Assembly (NCBI GenBank): GCA_965641885.1
Contig: OZ282574.1
Coordinates: 868,001-932,000, forward strand
Direction: 5' to 3'
Origin: Pseudophaeobacter sp965641885
GTDB taxonomy: Bacteria; Pseudomonadota; Alphaproteobacteria; Rhodobacterales; Rhodobacteraceae
DNA length: 64,000 nt
Of this stretch, positions 45,793-54,078 are shown in pieces. The translations under genes were made by a program, and so were the position numbers. Each line of letters opens with the position of its first letter. The first letter of the stretch is position 1. The notes below the pieces were generated by a model. The model was given only the letters and a program-made list of their open reading frames with translations. It ran no database searches and had not been told where the DNA came from.

Positions 45793-46973
45793 CAGGCCTT
45801 CAGTTTGAGGTCGCGATCATTGGCGGCGGCCCCGCAGGAAGCGCCGCCGCCCTTGCTCTGCAGCAGCGCGGTGTGACGTCAATTTGCATTGTGGAGCCTT
45901 CGGGCTTCACCCGCGCAAGAGTGGGGGAGACGATCCCTCCTGATGCCAATTTGGTGCTCTCGGAACTGGGAGTTGAGCAGGCCTTTGCGCGGCAGGGTCA
46001 CCTGCCGTGTTACGGCAGTCATTCCCTTTGGGGTAGCCCCCGGCTGGGGCACAACGATTTTTTGACCTCGCCCTATGGGACTGGCTGGCATCTGGACCGG
46101 ATCCGGTTCGACAAAATGCTGTTGGAGCAGGCGGTTGCAGGCGGGGCGCTGCGGATCACCTCGCATTGCGCTTCTGTTGCTGTGCAGGGAGACCGGATCA
46201 CAAGCGTCACGGCAGGGGGGCAGCAGATTCAGGCGGGCGTGTTTATCGACGCGACAGGCCGCAGGGCCGTTTTGCTACGCGCGCTGGGAGGCACGCAGGA
46301 TTTTGATGGCAGGCAGTTTAATGACAGGCAGTTTGATAACCGGCAGTTTAATGACCGGCAGACTGTGATCTGGGCGAGGTTTGGCTTGCCTGGGGCTGGC
46401 TCTGGGGCTGGCTTTGGCAATTCCACCTGGCTGGAGGCTGCACCAAATGGCTGGTGGTACGCGGCAGAGGTCCCCGGCCGCGCGGCTGTCGTCGCACTGG
46501 GCACCGACCCAAAGCTCGCCAAAGCCGGCGGTGTCTACAAAATACACAGCTGGGCCGCAGCTTTGTCTGGCACCGCTTTGATCGCACCCCGTCTGAAACA
46601 GGCGAAGCTGTTGCCTGACAGCTTTCGGATTACCGCGTCGCATTCCTACCGGGCTGCGCGGATTGTGGGAGAGAACTGGCTGGCGGTTGGCGATGCGGCC
46701 TGTGCCTTTGATCCGTTGTCCTCGGCCGGTATCTATAAGGCTCTGGTGAATGGCCAAGAGGCCGCGCGGGCCATATGTGACGGTCACTGGGGTCCCTACG
46801 AAAACCGCATCCATCAGGATTATGAGGCCTATCTGATCAAACGGGCTGAGCTGTATCAGGCTGAACAGCGCTGGTCAGAGAGTGCGTTTTGGGCGCAACG
46901 GCAGGGGAGGGCGAAGGGGGAGGCGCAGGGGGATCGATCAGTCTCGCCTAAGGAAATGTCAACTCTGGCGTGA
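45789..46973 (+). CDS. lodB: LodB-like FAD-dependent maturation protein
   Basis: A 394-residue flavoprotein of the tryptophan-halogenase-like group. The FAD motif GGGPAGSAAALALQQRG is at the N-terminus and the second FAD motif (VGDAACAFDPLSSAGIYKAL) lies near residue 305. In Marinomonas, LodB is required to form the CTQ cofactor of LodA, so this protein probably matures the preceding oxidase. The ATG at 45789 overlaps the oxidase stop (ATGA). Two in-frame tandem duplications lie in the middle of the protein: four RQF(N/D)(D/N)-type pentapeptides (46308-46364) and a two-copy 12-bp unit (46392-46415). Confidence 0.88.
   Translation: MTGLQFEVAIIGGGPAGSAAALALQQRGVTSICIVEPSGFTRARVGETIPPDANLVLSELGVEQAFARQGHLPCYGSHSLWGSPRLGHNDFLTSPYGTGWHLDRIRFDKMLLEQAVAGGALRITSHCASVAVQGDRITSVTAGGQQIQAGVFIDATGRRAVLLRALGGTQDFDGRQFNDRQFDNRQFNDRQTVIWARFGLPGAGSGAGFGNSTWLEAAPNGWWYAAEVPGRAAVVALGTDPKLAKAGGVYKIHSWAAALSGTALIAPRLKQAKLLPDSFRITASHSYRAARIVGENWLAVGDAACAFDPLSSAGIYKALVNGQEAARAICDGHWGPYENRIHQDYEAYLIKRAELYQAEQRWSESAFWAQRQGRAKGEAQGDRSVSPKEMSTLA
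46308..46364. repeat. 15-bp tandem repeat inside the lodB-like gene
   Basis: Three full 15-bp units (46308-46322, 46323-46337, 46338-46352) and a partial fourth encode GRQFN, DRQFD, NRQFN and DRQT. The array length is a multiple of three, so the frame is kept. Confidence 0.85.
46392..46415. repeat. 2 x 12-bp tandem repeat inside the lodB-like gene
   Basis: GGGGCTGGCTCT is followed directly by GGGGCTGGCTTT, adding four codons in frame (GAGS/GAGF). Confidence 0.8.
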
Positions 46974-47310
46974 TGGCCTTTGTCAGCGCAGAGGCGCGCG
47001 CGAGTCCCTGCTTTACAGCTCTAGGTCGCAAGGCTGCACCCGCAGTCCATGATGGCTTTCCCTCATTGAAACGGGGTCTTATGTCCAGAAACAGCGAGGT
47101 CGGCTTTATCTGACTTGGAGGTGGGCCGTAATCACTATAAAAGCGAGTGAAGGCCTCGACCTATAGGAGGAGCCACTGAGCTATTTTCGGGGGGCTGCGT
47201 CTAAGGATGTTAATAAGGTTGTAGCCAAGCTGTAAAAACGTCTTGGTTCAAGCTCTTGAATAAGATTAAGGTGAAGATGAACAAAAATTTTAGCGGAGCT
47301 TTTTCCGGAG
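46974..47310. other. Intergenic region before the receiver protein
   Basis: About 337 bases with no supported gene. The part from about 47200 to 47300 is AT-rich and probably holds the promoter of the receiver gene. No repeat or clear hairpin was seen. Confidence 0.5.
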
Positions 47311-47730
47311 ATGCCTGAGCAAAAACTCTATATTGCGGATGATAATTCCGAATTTGCCGACTATCTCACCACAGTGGCCAAACGTCTTGGGTGGACGGTA
47401 GAGGTCTGTAAAAACGGGAATGAACTGCTTGATCTGTTGCTTGGCGAAGGTGGGCCGGCAGTTGTTCTGGTTGACATCAATATGCCAGAAAAAGACGGTA
47501 TCGAAGTCATCGAAGGGCTTTCCGAAATCGACCGCCCGCTGCGCTTTAGGTTCATGACCGGTGGTGCGGATGCGCCGATGCTGGCGGCAAAACTGATGGC
47601 CCGCGCCAGAAACCTGTCGGTTGGACGTAACCTTTATAAACCCATTCCGATGGAGACCCTGAAACGGGTGCTCACTGAAGAATGGGAGGAACTCTTGGTG
47701 ATGGGCGCGTCCTCCAATCTCCCCGCCTGA
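47311..47730 (+). CDS. Single-domain response regulator (REC)
   Basis: A 139-residue stand-alone receiver. The acidic pocket is in YIADDNSEF, the phospho-accepting Asp in VLVDINMPEKDG (near residue 56), and the conserved Lys in LYKPIPMETL (near 111). There is no output domain, so it would act in a phosphorelay or by protein contacts. A GGAG lies directly against the ATG and another about 12 bases upstream, so the ribosome-binding site is unusual. It converges on a hybrid kinase gene 111 bp away, its most likely partner. Confidence 0.9.
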   Translation: MPEQKLYIADDNSEFADYLTTVAKRLGWTVEVCKNGNELLDLLLGEGGPAVVLVDINMPEKDGIEVIEGLSEIDRPLRFRFMTGGADAPMLAAKLMARARNLSVGRNLYKPIPMETLKRVLTEEWEELLVMGASSNLPA

Positions 47731-47841
47731 GCCCCTGTAGTCCTGAGCATATAAGACCCTGAGCCTCTGTAACCCTGAGAATCTGAGCCCCCCGCCCGGG
47801 AGGCATCTGTGATCCAGGGGGCTGGGGGCCGCAAAGGCCGC
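47731..47841. other. Convergent gap with CCTGAG repeats and a hairpin
   Basis: Repeats of the core CTGAG occur four times between about 47741 and 47790. AGCCCCC near 47785 pairs with GGGGGCT near 47816, a possible shared terminator for the two convergent genes. Confidence 0.4.
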
Positions 47842-50010
47842 TCAGTGTCCAAGCGCTTTGTTGATTGCTGCTACGAGATCTGTTCGCTGCACCGGCTTCA
47901 TCAGGCGGATGTCCTCTGGGCGTAGGCCATTGCCATGCACTGTGGCCTCGCTGGCATAGCCGGACATAAAGATCACCGGCAAGCCGGGGGTCTTGGCGCG
48001 TAGCGCTGATGACAGGGTTGTGCCGAGAAGCGTGCCTGGCATGACGATATCCGTGAGCAAAAGGTCATAATTGGGATCTGCATCAAAAATCGCCTTTGCC
48101 GCATCTCCCGAACTGGCAGGGGTGACCGCGTAGCCGGCCTTCTGCAGAGATTGGACCACCACGTCGAGCACCGCCGCGTCGTCTTCGGCCACCAGAATGC
48201 GGCGTCTCTTGTCTGTGGAAATCTCCGCCTCGGTTTCGGCGACGGCTTCGGTCACAGTCTCAGTTTCGGTCTCAGTTATTGGGCAGGGCTGCGCCTCTTG
48301 TGCCGCGACCGGGAAGTAAAGCTTGAATGTGGTGCCCTGACCCGGCTCGGAATACACTTGCACCGTGCCATTGGACTGCCGCATGAAGCCATGAACCATT
48401 GACAGGCCAAGGCCGGAATTGTTGCCGGTCGCCTTGGTGGAAAAGAACGGCTCAAAGATCTCAGCCTTGTTTTCTGCGGCAATGCCTTCCCCTGTGTCGC
48501 TCACGGCCAGCATCACATAGCGCCCGGGTTCCAGTTCTTCCTGGCGTGTATCGAGGTAGCTGCCATCAATGTGGATATTGCGCGTTTCAACAGTCAGCTT
48601 CCCCCCCTCAGGCATGGCGTCCTGTGCATTGATGATGAGATTCAACAGGGCGCTTTCGGTGGAACTTAGATCGGCTTCAACCGGCCAGAGGTCCTTTGGA
48701 AGAGAGGTTTGCACTGAAATGGTTGCGGGCAATGTCCGGCTGATCCAGTTTTTGGTTTCTTTCACCACCTCGTTGATGTCGATGGCGCTGGGCTCAAGGC
48801 TGGCTTTGCGGGCAAAGGCCAGCATGTTACGGGTCAGATCGGCGCCACGCAGGGTCGATGTGATGCTGCTGTCGATCAGCTTTCTGTGCTGCTCGTCAGG
48901 GCAGTCTTCGCGCAACAGCTCCAGATTGCCCAGGGTGACGGCCAGCAGGTTGTTGAAATCATGGGCCACGCCACCCGTGAGTTTGCCAACCGCTTCGAGT
49001 TTTTGCGAGACAGCAAGTTGCAACAGAACCTTCTCGTGTTCTTTCAGCTCCGCCTTGCGGGCGGAGATTTCCACCACGCTGGCCCGGATAAGTTTCCGGT
49101 CAAAGGGCGGCAGGCGCGCCAGTGAAATCTCGCAGTCCAGCATCTGGCCGTTTTTGTTGGTGAGCTGCCATTCAAAGACCGGAAATTCGCCATTGAGGGC
49201 CTGCTCAACATAGATGGCAACAGTCTCATTTGAATGGGATCCATCGGCTTGCAGCGCAGGGCTGATATCCCTTGGGTAAATGGTTTCCATCAGCTCGTCA
49301 CGACTATAGCCAAGGATCGCTTCAGCGCGGCTGTTGGTGGTGGTGAACTTGCCCAGCCCCATGTCAAAAATCATAATCGCTTCTGGGGCATATTCCACCA
49401 GGGCCAGCATTTGCTCATGTTGTCTGTGGAGTTTGAGGTTTGAAGTTTCCCACTGTTGGCGCAGATTTTCCGTCAGTGTAATGCAGGCAATGCCGCAAAA
49501 AAGCAGGGCTGTCCCCATCACCAGCCAGTTGCGCCCACTTGCCGAGAGGGTGCCCATAAGGTCGATCTTGGGTTGTAGGAGGCCGGTCGCATACAATGAG
49601 CCGAGAATGAGGGGGACCAATAGCACGATGGCCAGGGTCAGATAGGCGCCCCGCTTGCCAAACAATGCGCCAGTGATCATCGGTATGGTCAGCAAGATAA
49701 GCCAGCCGGCCGACGACAGGCCAAGAAAGGTGATACCGGTGACCGCTGCCAGAAACAGGCCGAACAAAAAGAGAAGGATGCGTTTGGCATAGTGATTGGC
49801 GCCGGGCAAGACAAAGTGAGGCGCAACACAGAAAATCAAAAACCCCGGCAGGGCATATTTCAGCAGGGGGTCAAAGGGGATCGGTCTGAGTGCAGCTGCG
49901 CAAAAGCCCAGGCAAATGGCAATCGAGAAAAAGTAAAACATCCTCTTGGATGTTTTCCTCAATAACCCGGCATGCGCCTCTCTGGCGCGCAGGATCGAAT
50001 CGTCCGGCAT
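47842..50010 (-). CDS. Membrane hybrid histidine kinase (PAS-HisKA-HATPase-REC)
   Basis: A 722-residue sensor kinase. About six membrane helices (residues 25-180) form the sensing part, followed by PAS (about 205-320), HisKA with the phosphohistidine in GGVAHDFNNLLA (about 350), an HATPase domain (about 450-570, GLGLSMVHGFMRQS) and a C-terminal receiver (about 605-720) with the Asp in LLLTDIVMPG. A Thr/Glu-rich linker (TETETETVTEAVAETEAE) joins the ATPase and receiver. The HDFNN form of the H-box is common in alphaproteobacterial kinases. It probably signals with the receiver protein encoded convergently. Confidence 0.93.
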   Translation of the reverse strand: MPDDSILRAREAHAGLLRKTSKRMFYFFSIAICLGFCAAALRPIPFDPLLKYALPGFLIFCVAPHFVLPGANHYAKRILLFLFGLFLAAVTGITFLGLSSAGWLILLTIPMITGALFGKRGAYLTLAIVLLVPLILGSLYATGLLQPKIDLMGTLSASGRNWLVMGTALLFCGIACITLTENLRQQWETSNLKLHRQHEQMLALVEYAPEAIMIFDMGLGKFTTTNSRAEAILGYSRDELMETIYPRDISPALQADGSHSNETVAIYVEQALNGEFPVFEWQLTNKNGQMLDCEISLARLPPFDRKLIRASVVEISARKAELKEHEKVLLQLAVSQKLEAVGKLTGGVAHDFNNLLAVTLGNLELLREDCPDEQHRKLIDSSITSTLRGADLTRNMLAFARKASLEPSAIDINEVVKETKNWISRTLPATISVQTSLPKDLWPVEADLSSTESALLNLIINAQDAMPEGGKLTVETRNIHIDGSYLDTRQEELEPGRYVMLAVSDTGEGIAAENKAEIFEPFFSTKATGNNSGLGLSMVHGFMRQSNGTVQVYSEPGQGTTFKLYFPVAAQEAQPCPITETETETVTEAVAETEAEISTDKRRRILVAEDDAAVLDVVVQSLQKAGYAVTPASSGDAAKAIFDADPNYDLLLTDIVMPGTLLGTTLSSALRAKTPGLPVIFMSGYASEATVHGNGLRPEDIRLMKPVQRTDLVAAINKALGH

Positions 50011-50181
50011 GGTCTACCCCTGTTCCAATTGCAGCCTCAATATTTGCCTTGGAAGGGCTAAAGAACATCTGGGCAATTGGCTGTAACTTGAGGCAGTTAC
50101 AGGGCGTGATCAAGCGCAAACTTGGCGTCGCTCTGCATTGGTCGTATATCGAACTATTGTGTTGAATTTGAAGGGGTTAGG

Positions 50182-50628
50182 TCAGAATCCATGCATGCGT
50201 TTGGCCCATTGATAGGCGACCACCAACCCCTTCATGCGCGGCAGTAGAAAAAGGGACGATATGATGGTCACGGCAGACATCAGCAGCGCCAGGGTCAGGG
50301 GCTCCGGCCGAAAGTTTACATACAGGATATGCAGGGCAAACCCGAGAATATGGCCCACAATCAGAATGGTCAGATAGGCGGGGCCATCATCGGCGCGGTT
50401 GTGATGCAGCTCCTGGCCGCAGCTGGCACAGCTGTGATTTACCTTGAGATAACTGTGCAGCAGTTTTCCCTTTCCACAGTTCGGGCACCGGAGCCGCAAG
50501 CCGCGTAAAATCGCCGGTTTGATTGCGCGCGGTCGTGTTTGCCCGGACACCGGGGCTTGTGCTGCACTGGCTTTGTAAAGACTGGCTTCGCGCAGGCTGA
50601 CGTCTTGGCCTGTTTCGGTATGGGGCAT
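50182..50628 (-). CDS. DUF983 family membrane protein with zinc-ribbon
   Basis: A 148-residue protein. A cytoplasmic start is followed by a four-cysteine ribbon (CPNCGKGKL and CASCGQEL, separated by about 15 residues) and two membrane helices (about 83-101 and 108-128). This is the DUF983 layout, and its function is unknown. The ATG at 50628 has GGAG 7 bases upstream; the longer open frame to 50835 is not supported. It is divergent from the MocR regulator across 185 bp. Confidence 0.88.
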   Translation of the reverse strand: MPHTETGQDVSLREASLYKASAAQAPVSGQTRPRAIKPAILRGLRLRCPNCGKGKLLHSYLKVNHSCASCGQELHHNRADDGPAYLTILIVGHILGFALHILYVNFRPEPLTLALLMSAVTIISSLFLLPRMKGLVVAYQWAKRMHGF

Positions 50629-50813
50629 GGTCGCGACTCCTGATTTCACGAGGTCTGTAAATTGTTTCAGCATTGATTGCAAACAATGGTGAAACAACTC
50701 TGTTGCATTGCGCAGATATTTTGCGCTATTCCGGGGCAAGTCGATAGGTCGAAGGCGCGTCTTATGCACGTCTTGGGATGGGCTTTGCCTAGGAATGTTG
50801 GGGGAGAGACCTG

Positions 50814-52202
50814 TTGAAACAATGGAACCCAACACTCCGGGCCTCGGACAAGCCGCGCTATGTGGGGATTGCCGATGCCATTCGTGCTGACATCACATCA
50901 GGCCAGCTAAAGCCAGGCGACCGGTTGCCGCCGCAACGAAGTGTTGCGCAGGATCTGGGCGTGGATTTTTCCACAGTGTCGCGCGGCTATGCCGAAGCCG
51001 TGCGGCGCGGCGACATCGAGAGCTTTGTCGGTCGCGGCACCTTTGTGCGCCTGCCTGAGACGTCACAAGATCCGACCATTGGCACAGAACACCCTGACCC
51101 ACGCCGGAGCCTGGAAGAGGATCCGATGATGAACATGCCGCCTGAGCCGGATGACCCGGAGCTGATTGCCCGCATGTCGCAGGGGTTGTCGCATGTGGCT
51201 GCCAATTTGGTGCCGCTGCTGCGCTATCAGTCCGTGCGAGGCTGCGCTGCGGACCGTGAGAACGCCCACCTCTGGATGCAGCAAAATGGCCTGGAGTTTG
51301 CAGCAGACCGCCTTGCGATCACTCCGGGGGCACATGCCAGCATCTACGCCATCCTGACCCTGCTCAGCGCGCCGGGACAGACCGTACTGTGTGAAACCCT
51401 GACCTATCCCGGTATCCGCTCGATCGCGGCCCGTTTGGGCCTGAGGCTGGTGGGTGTTGCCGGTGACAGTGAGGGGCTGTGCCCCGAGGCGCTGGAGCGG
51501 GCCATCGCCGAGCATCAGCCCGCAGCGCTGTATCTCAATCCAACCCTGCAGAACCCAACCACCGGCACCATGACACAGAGCCGCCGTCAGGACATTGCGG
51601 CTGTTTTGCAAAAGCACGATCTGCAGCTGATCGAGGATGACGCCTATTGCTTTGTCGCGTCCGATGCACCGCCGCCGATTGCCAGCCATCTGCCAGATTT
51701 GGCCTGGCACGTCGCAGGGATTTCCAAATGTTTTGGCGCCGGATTGCGCCTGGCCTATACCACGGTGCCGCAGCGTGCCGAGATGGGACAGTTTTCCCAG
51801 GCGCTGCGCAGCATCAATGTGATGGCCTCTCCATTGAGCCTGGCGCTGCTGGGGCGCTGGATTGAGGATGGCACCGCGCGTGAAATCCAGGCCTTTGTGC
51901 GTCGCGCGGCGGCGCAACGGCAGGCCATGGCCTGCGAAATCCTGCAGGGCTGTTTCGTCACAACTGCACCAGAGGCCTTTAATCTCTGGGTGGAATTGCC
52001 CCGTGGCACCAACCGGGCCGAGGTCATGGGCCGTATGGCCAACCGCCAGATTGGCATCATGCCCAGTGATGCGTTTTCGGTCTCTTCCCATCCCAGTGAA
52101 GCCCTGCGGGTCTGCCTGGGGGGACCCATCAGCGAGACACATCTGCGCGACGATCTTGTGGCGTTGCGTGATGCAATCCTGCGCAAGGATTGGCTGGGGT
52201 GA
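50814..52202 (+). CDS. MocR-type GntR regulator with aminotransferase domain
   Basis: A 462-residue regulator. An N-terminal GntR winged helix (about 15-80, GDRLPPQRSVAQDLGVDFST) is fused to a class I aminotransferase-like domain (about 110-455). The PLP-binding lysine sits in AGISKCFGAGLRL. MocR proteins use PLP or an aldimine as the signal. The only suitable start is TTG at 50814, supported by a GGGGAGAG site 6 bases upstream. An EamA-family permease follows 40 bp later and is a probable target gene. Confidence 0.9.
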   Translation: MKQWNPTLRASDKPRYVGIADAIRADITSGQLKPGDRLPPQRSVAQDLGVDFSTVSRGYAEAVRRGDIESFVGRGTFVRLPETSQDPTIGTEHPDPRRSLEEDPMMNMPPEPDDPELIARMSQGLSHVAANLVPLLRYQSVRGCAADRENAHLWMQQNGLEFAADRLAITPGAHASIYAILTLLSAPGQTVLCETLTYPGIRSIAARLGLRLVGVAGDSEGLCPEALERAIAEHQPAALYLNPTLQNPTTGTMTQSRRQDIAAVLQKHDLQLIEDDAYCFVASDAPPPIASHLPDLAWHVAGISKCFGAGLRLAYTTVPQRAEMGQFSQALRSINVMASPLSLALLGRWIEDGTAREIQAFVRRAAAQRQAMACEILQGCFVTTAPEAFNLWVELPRGTNRAEVMGRMANRQIGIMPSDAFSVSSHPSEALRVCLGGPISETHLRDDLVALRDAILRKDWLG

Positions 52203-52213
52203 CCCTGCTCGAT

Positions 52214-52241
52214 TTAGGACCAATACACTTAGGACCAATAC
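52214..52241. repeat. Tandem 13-bp repeat carrying the ribosome-binding site
   Basis: TTAGGACCAATAC at 52214-52226 is repeated at 52229-52241, with AC between. The second copy ends one base before the ATG of the EamA gene, and each copy has an AGGA core. Confidence 0.85.
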
Positions 52242-52242
52242 T

Positions 52243-53124
52243 ATGACACCCAATATTTCTGCGCTGACCCTTGGTACGGTGGTGCTGGCCATGACCCTGA
52301 TCGTGATTGGCGATGCGGCAGGCAAAACCCTGACGGCGGAGGGCTTTAGCCCCTTCTTTGTCGCCTGGGCCCGTTTCGCGCTGGCGGCAGTTGGGTTTTT
52401 GCCCTTTTGTGGCTTAACCCGGGCTGAGCTGTGGTCGCTGCTGGACTGGCGGGTCATTTTGCGCGCGCTGCTGATTGCGGGCGGGATTTCCTGCATTCTC
52501 ACCGCCCTTAAGACCGAGCCACTCGCCAATGTCTTTGGTGGCTTTTTTGTCGGTCCGATCATCGCCTTCATCCTTTCAGTTTTGCTGCTGAAAGAACGCG
52601 CAAGCCTCAGTCGCGCCCTGCTGTTATTGCTGAGCTTTGGTGGCGTGCTACTGGTGGTGAAACCGGGATTTGGCATGCAGGTTGGCATGGGGTTTGCGGT
52701 GCTTGCCGGCTGCTTTCATGGCTCGTTTCTGGTGGCAACGCGGTGGCTGGCCGGGCGGCACCGGCCCCGCTTTTTGCTGTTTTCACAATTGGCCATTGGC
52801 GCTGTGGTGCTGTTTCCTTTTGCGGTGGGCGATCTGCCACAGAGCGTTGCTATGGCCCAGAGCAACCCAGTGCTGACAGGCCTGCTGATCATCAGCGCGT
52901 TGGGGTCTGCCGCTGGCAACTATCTGCTGGTCCGGGTCAATCGCCATACCCCCGCCAATGTGGTGGCCCCCCTGGTCTATAGCCAGCTGCTGGCGGCCAC
53001 CTGTATTGGCGTTGTGGTCTTTGGCGAGCTGCCAGATGCGCTGGCGCTGTTGGGCCTGACCGTGATTGTACTGTCAGGGCTTTCGTCGCTCTGGCTTGCG
53101 GGCCGGGGACTGCGAGCACCCTGA
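52243..53124 (+). CDS. EamA/DMT-family permease
   Basis: A 293-residue inner-membrane protein with about ten hydrophobic helices in two EamA repeats, as in drug/metabolite transporters of the RhaT/YdcZ type. The ATG at 52243 follows a duplicated AGGA ribosome-binding site; the frame is open upstream inside the MocR gene but lacks family sequence. Being 40 bp after a MocR regulator, it probably exports an amino acid or a vitamin B6-related metabolite, by analogy with similar pairs. The substrate is not determined. Confidence 0.9.
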   Translation: MTPNISALTLGTVVLAMTLIVIGDAAGKTLTAEGFSPFFVAWARFALAAVGFLPFCGLTRAELWSLLDWRVILRALLIAGGISCILTALKTEPLANVFGGFFVGPIIAFILSVLLLKERASLSRALLLLLSFGGVLLVVKPGFGMQVGMGFAVLAGCFHGSFLVATRWLAGRHRPRFLLFSQLAIGAVVLFPFAVGDLPQSVAMAQSNPVLTGLLIISALGSAAGNYLLVRVNRHTPANVVAPLVYSQLLAATCIGVVVFGELPDALALLGLTVIVLSGLSSLWLAGRGLRAP

Positions 53125-53159
53125 GGTCGCCACGTCTGGCTGCCACGTAGGTCGCGGCT

Positions 53160-53975
53160 TCAGGGCGCCGTTTTGCGCAACAGGTAGATATCCATGATCC
53201 AGCCATGCTCTGCTCGTGCCTGTGCCCGGGTGGCGATGATTTCATCAGCCACCTGCGCCAGAGGCCCAGAGCGGCTGATCTGGTTTTCCATACCGGCATA
53301 GGCGGACCACCAGATTTCAACATCCTTTGGCTCAATCGCCTGAAAGGAGCATTCCCCATCCAGCATCACCACCAGAGTGTCAGCCGTGGGGGGCCAGCCG
53401 CTCTCGCGCAGCTGGCGTCCGGTCGTGACAGTAAACGGCGCGCCAATCTCGTTCAAGGGAATGGCATGAGCTGCGGTCAGCGCCTGGATAGAGGTGACGC
53501 CCGGAATGACCTTGAGGCTGATGTCGCTGTTGCGCCTCAGGCGCTCGGCGATCCGCATGGTGCTGTCATAAAGCGAAGGGTCGCCCCAGACCAGAAAACC
53601 GACTTTGGCGATGTCTGCAGCAGTGCTGCCTGCGGGTAGGCTAGCGCGAATAGTTTCGATCCAGATGCGGGCGATGGCATCGTGCCAGTGGTCAACGCGC
53701 GCGGTGTAATCCACAATGGCCGGGTCGCGCACCGGCAGGTCGAACTCAACAATGTGTGGGCCGGGGGTGCTGGTGATGGCCTCAGCGCAGATCGCCTGGC
53801 GTAGCCCGGCCAGATCATCCTTGCCGCGGCCTTTGTTGGGAATCAGGATCAGATCCAGCCCATTGAGCGCGCGCACCGCCTCCAGTGTCAGATGCTCGGG
53901 ATTGCCGGTGCCAATGCCGATCAGGAAGAGCGCGATCTTGCCGTCGATACTACCGTCAATATTGCCTGCGGTCAT
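53160..53975 (-). CDS. cobF: Precorrin-6A synthase (deacetylating), CobF
   Basis: A 271-residue SAM-dependent methyltransferase of the aerobic cobalamin pathway. It methylates precorrin-5 at C-1 with loss of the acetyl group. The tetrapyrrole methylase fold shows in GIGTGNPEHLTLEAVRAL and VWGDPSLYDSTM. The ATG at 53975 is preferred because GGAG lies about 9 bases upstream. It sits just after the intrinsic terminator of the CbiM-like gene, so transcription probably depends on read-through or a close promoter. Its partner methylases lie in the cob series about 4 kb away on the same strand. Confidence 0.93.
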   Translation of the reverse strand: MTAGNIDGSIDGKIALFLIGIGTGNPEHLTLEAVRALNGLDLILIPNKGRGKDDLAGLRQAICAEAITSTPGPHIVEFDLPVRDPAIVDYTARVDHWHDAIARIWIETIRASLPAGSTAADIAKVGFLVWGDPSLYDSTMRIAERLRRNSDISLKVIPGVTSIQALTAAHAIPLNEIGAPFTVTTGRQLRESGWPPTADTLVVMLDGECSFQAIEPKDVEIWWSAYAGMENQISRSGPLAQVADEIIATRAQARAEHGWIMDIYLLRKTAP

Positions 53976-53990
53976 GTCACGGGGCTCCTG

Positions 53991-54027
53991 CCAAAAAAGA
54001 AACACGGCCCGCTATGGGGCCGTGTTT
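53991..54027 (-). terminator. Intrinsic terminator between cbiM-like gene and cobF
   Basis: An 11-bp stem (AAACACGGCCC at 54000-54010 with its complement at 54017-54027) is followed on the minus strand by a T-run (A-run at 53993-53998 on the plus strand). It lies 52 bp after the permease stop, and the cobF ribosome-binding site follows directly. Confidence 0.85.
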
Positions 54028-54078
54028 GGATTTTATCAAGTCTGGATCAGGTCGCGTTGCCAGATCAGGCTGCTTTTT

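Noticed and set aside
51063..52688. Minus-strand frame of 541 codons opposite the MocR and EamA genes.
   Set aside because: It is low-complexity and antisense to two clear genes.
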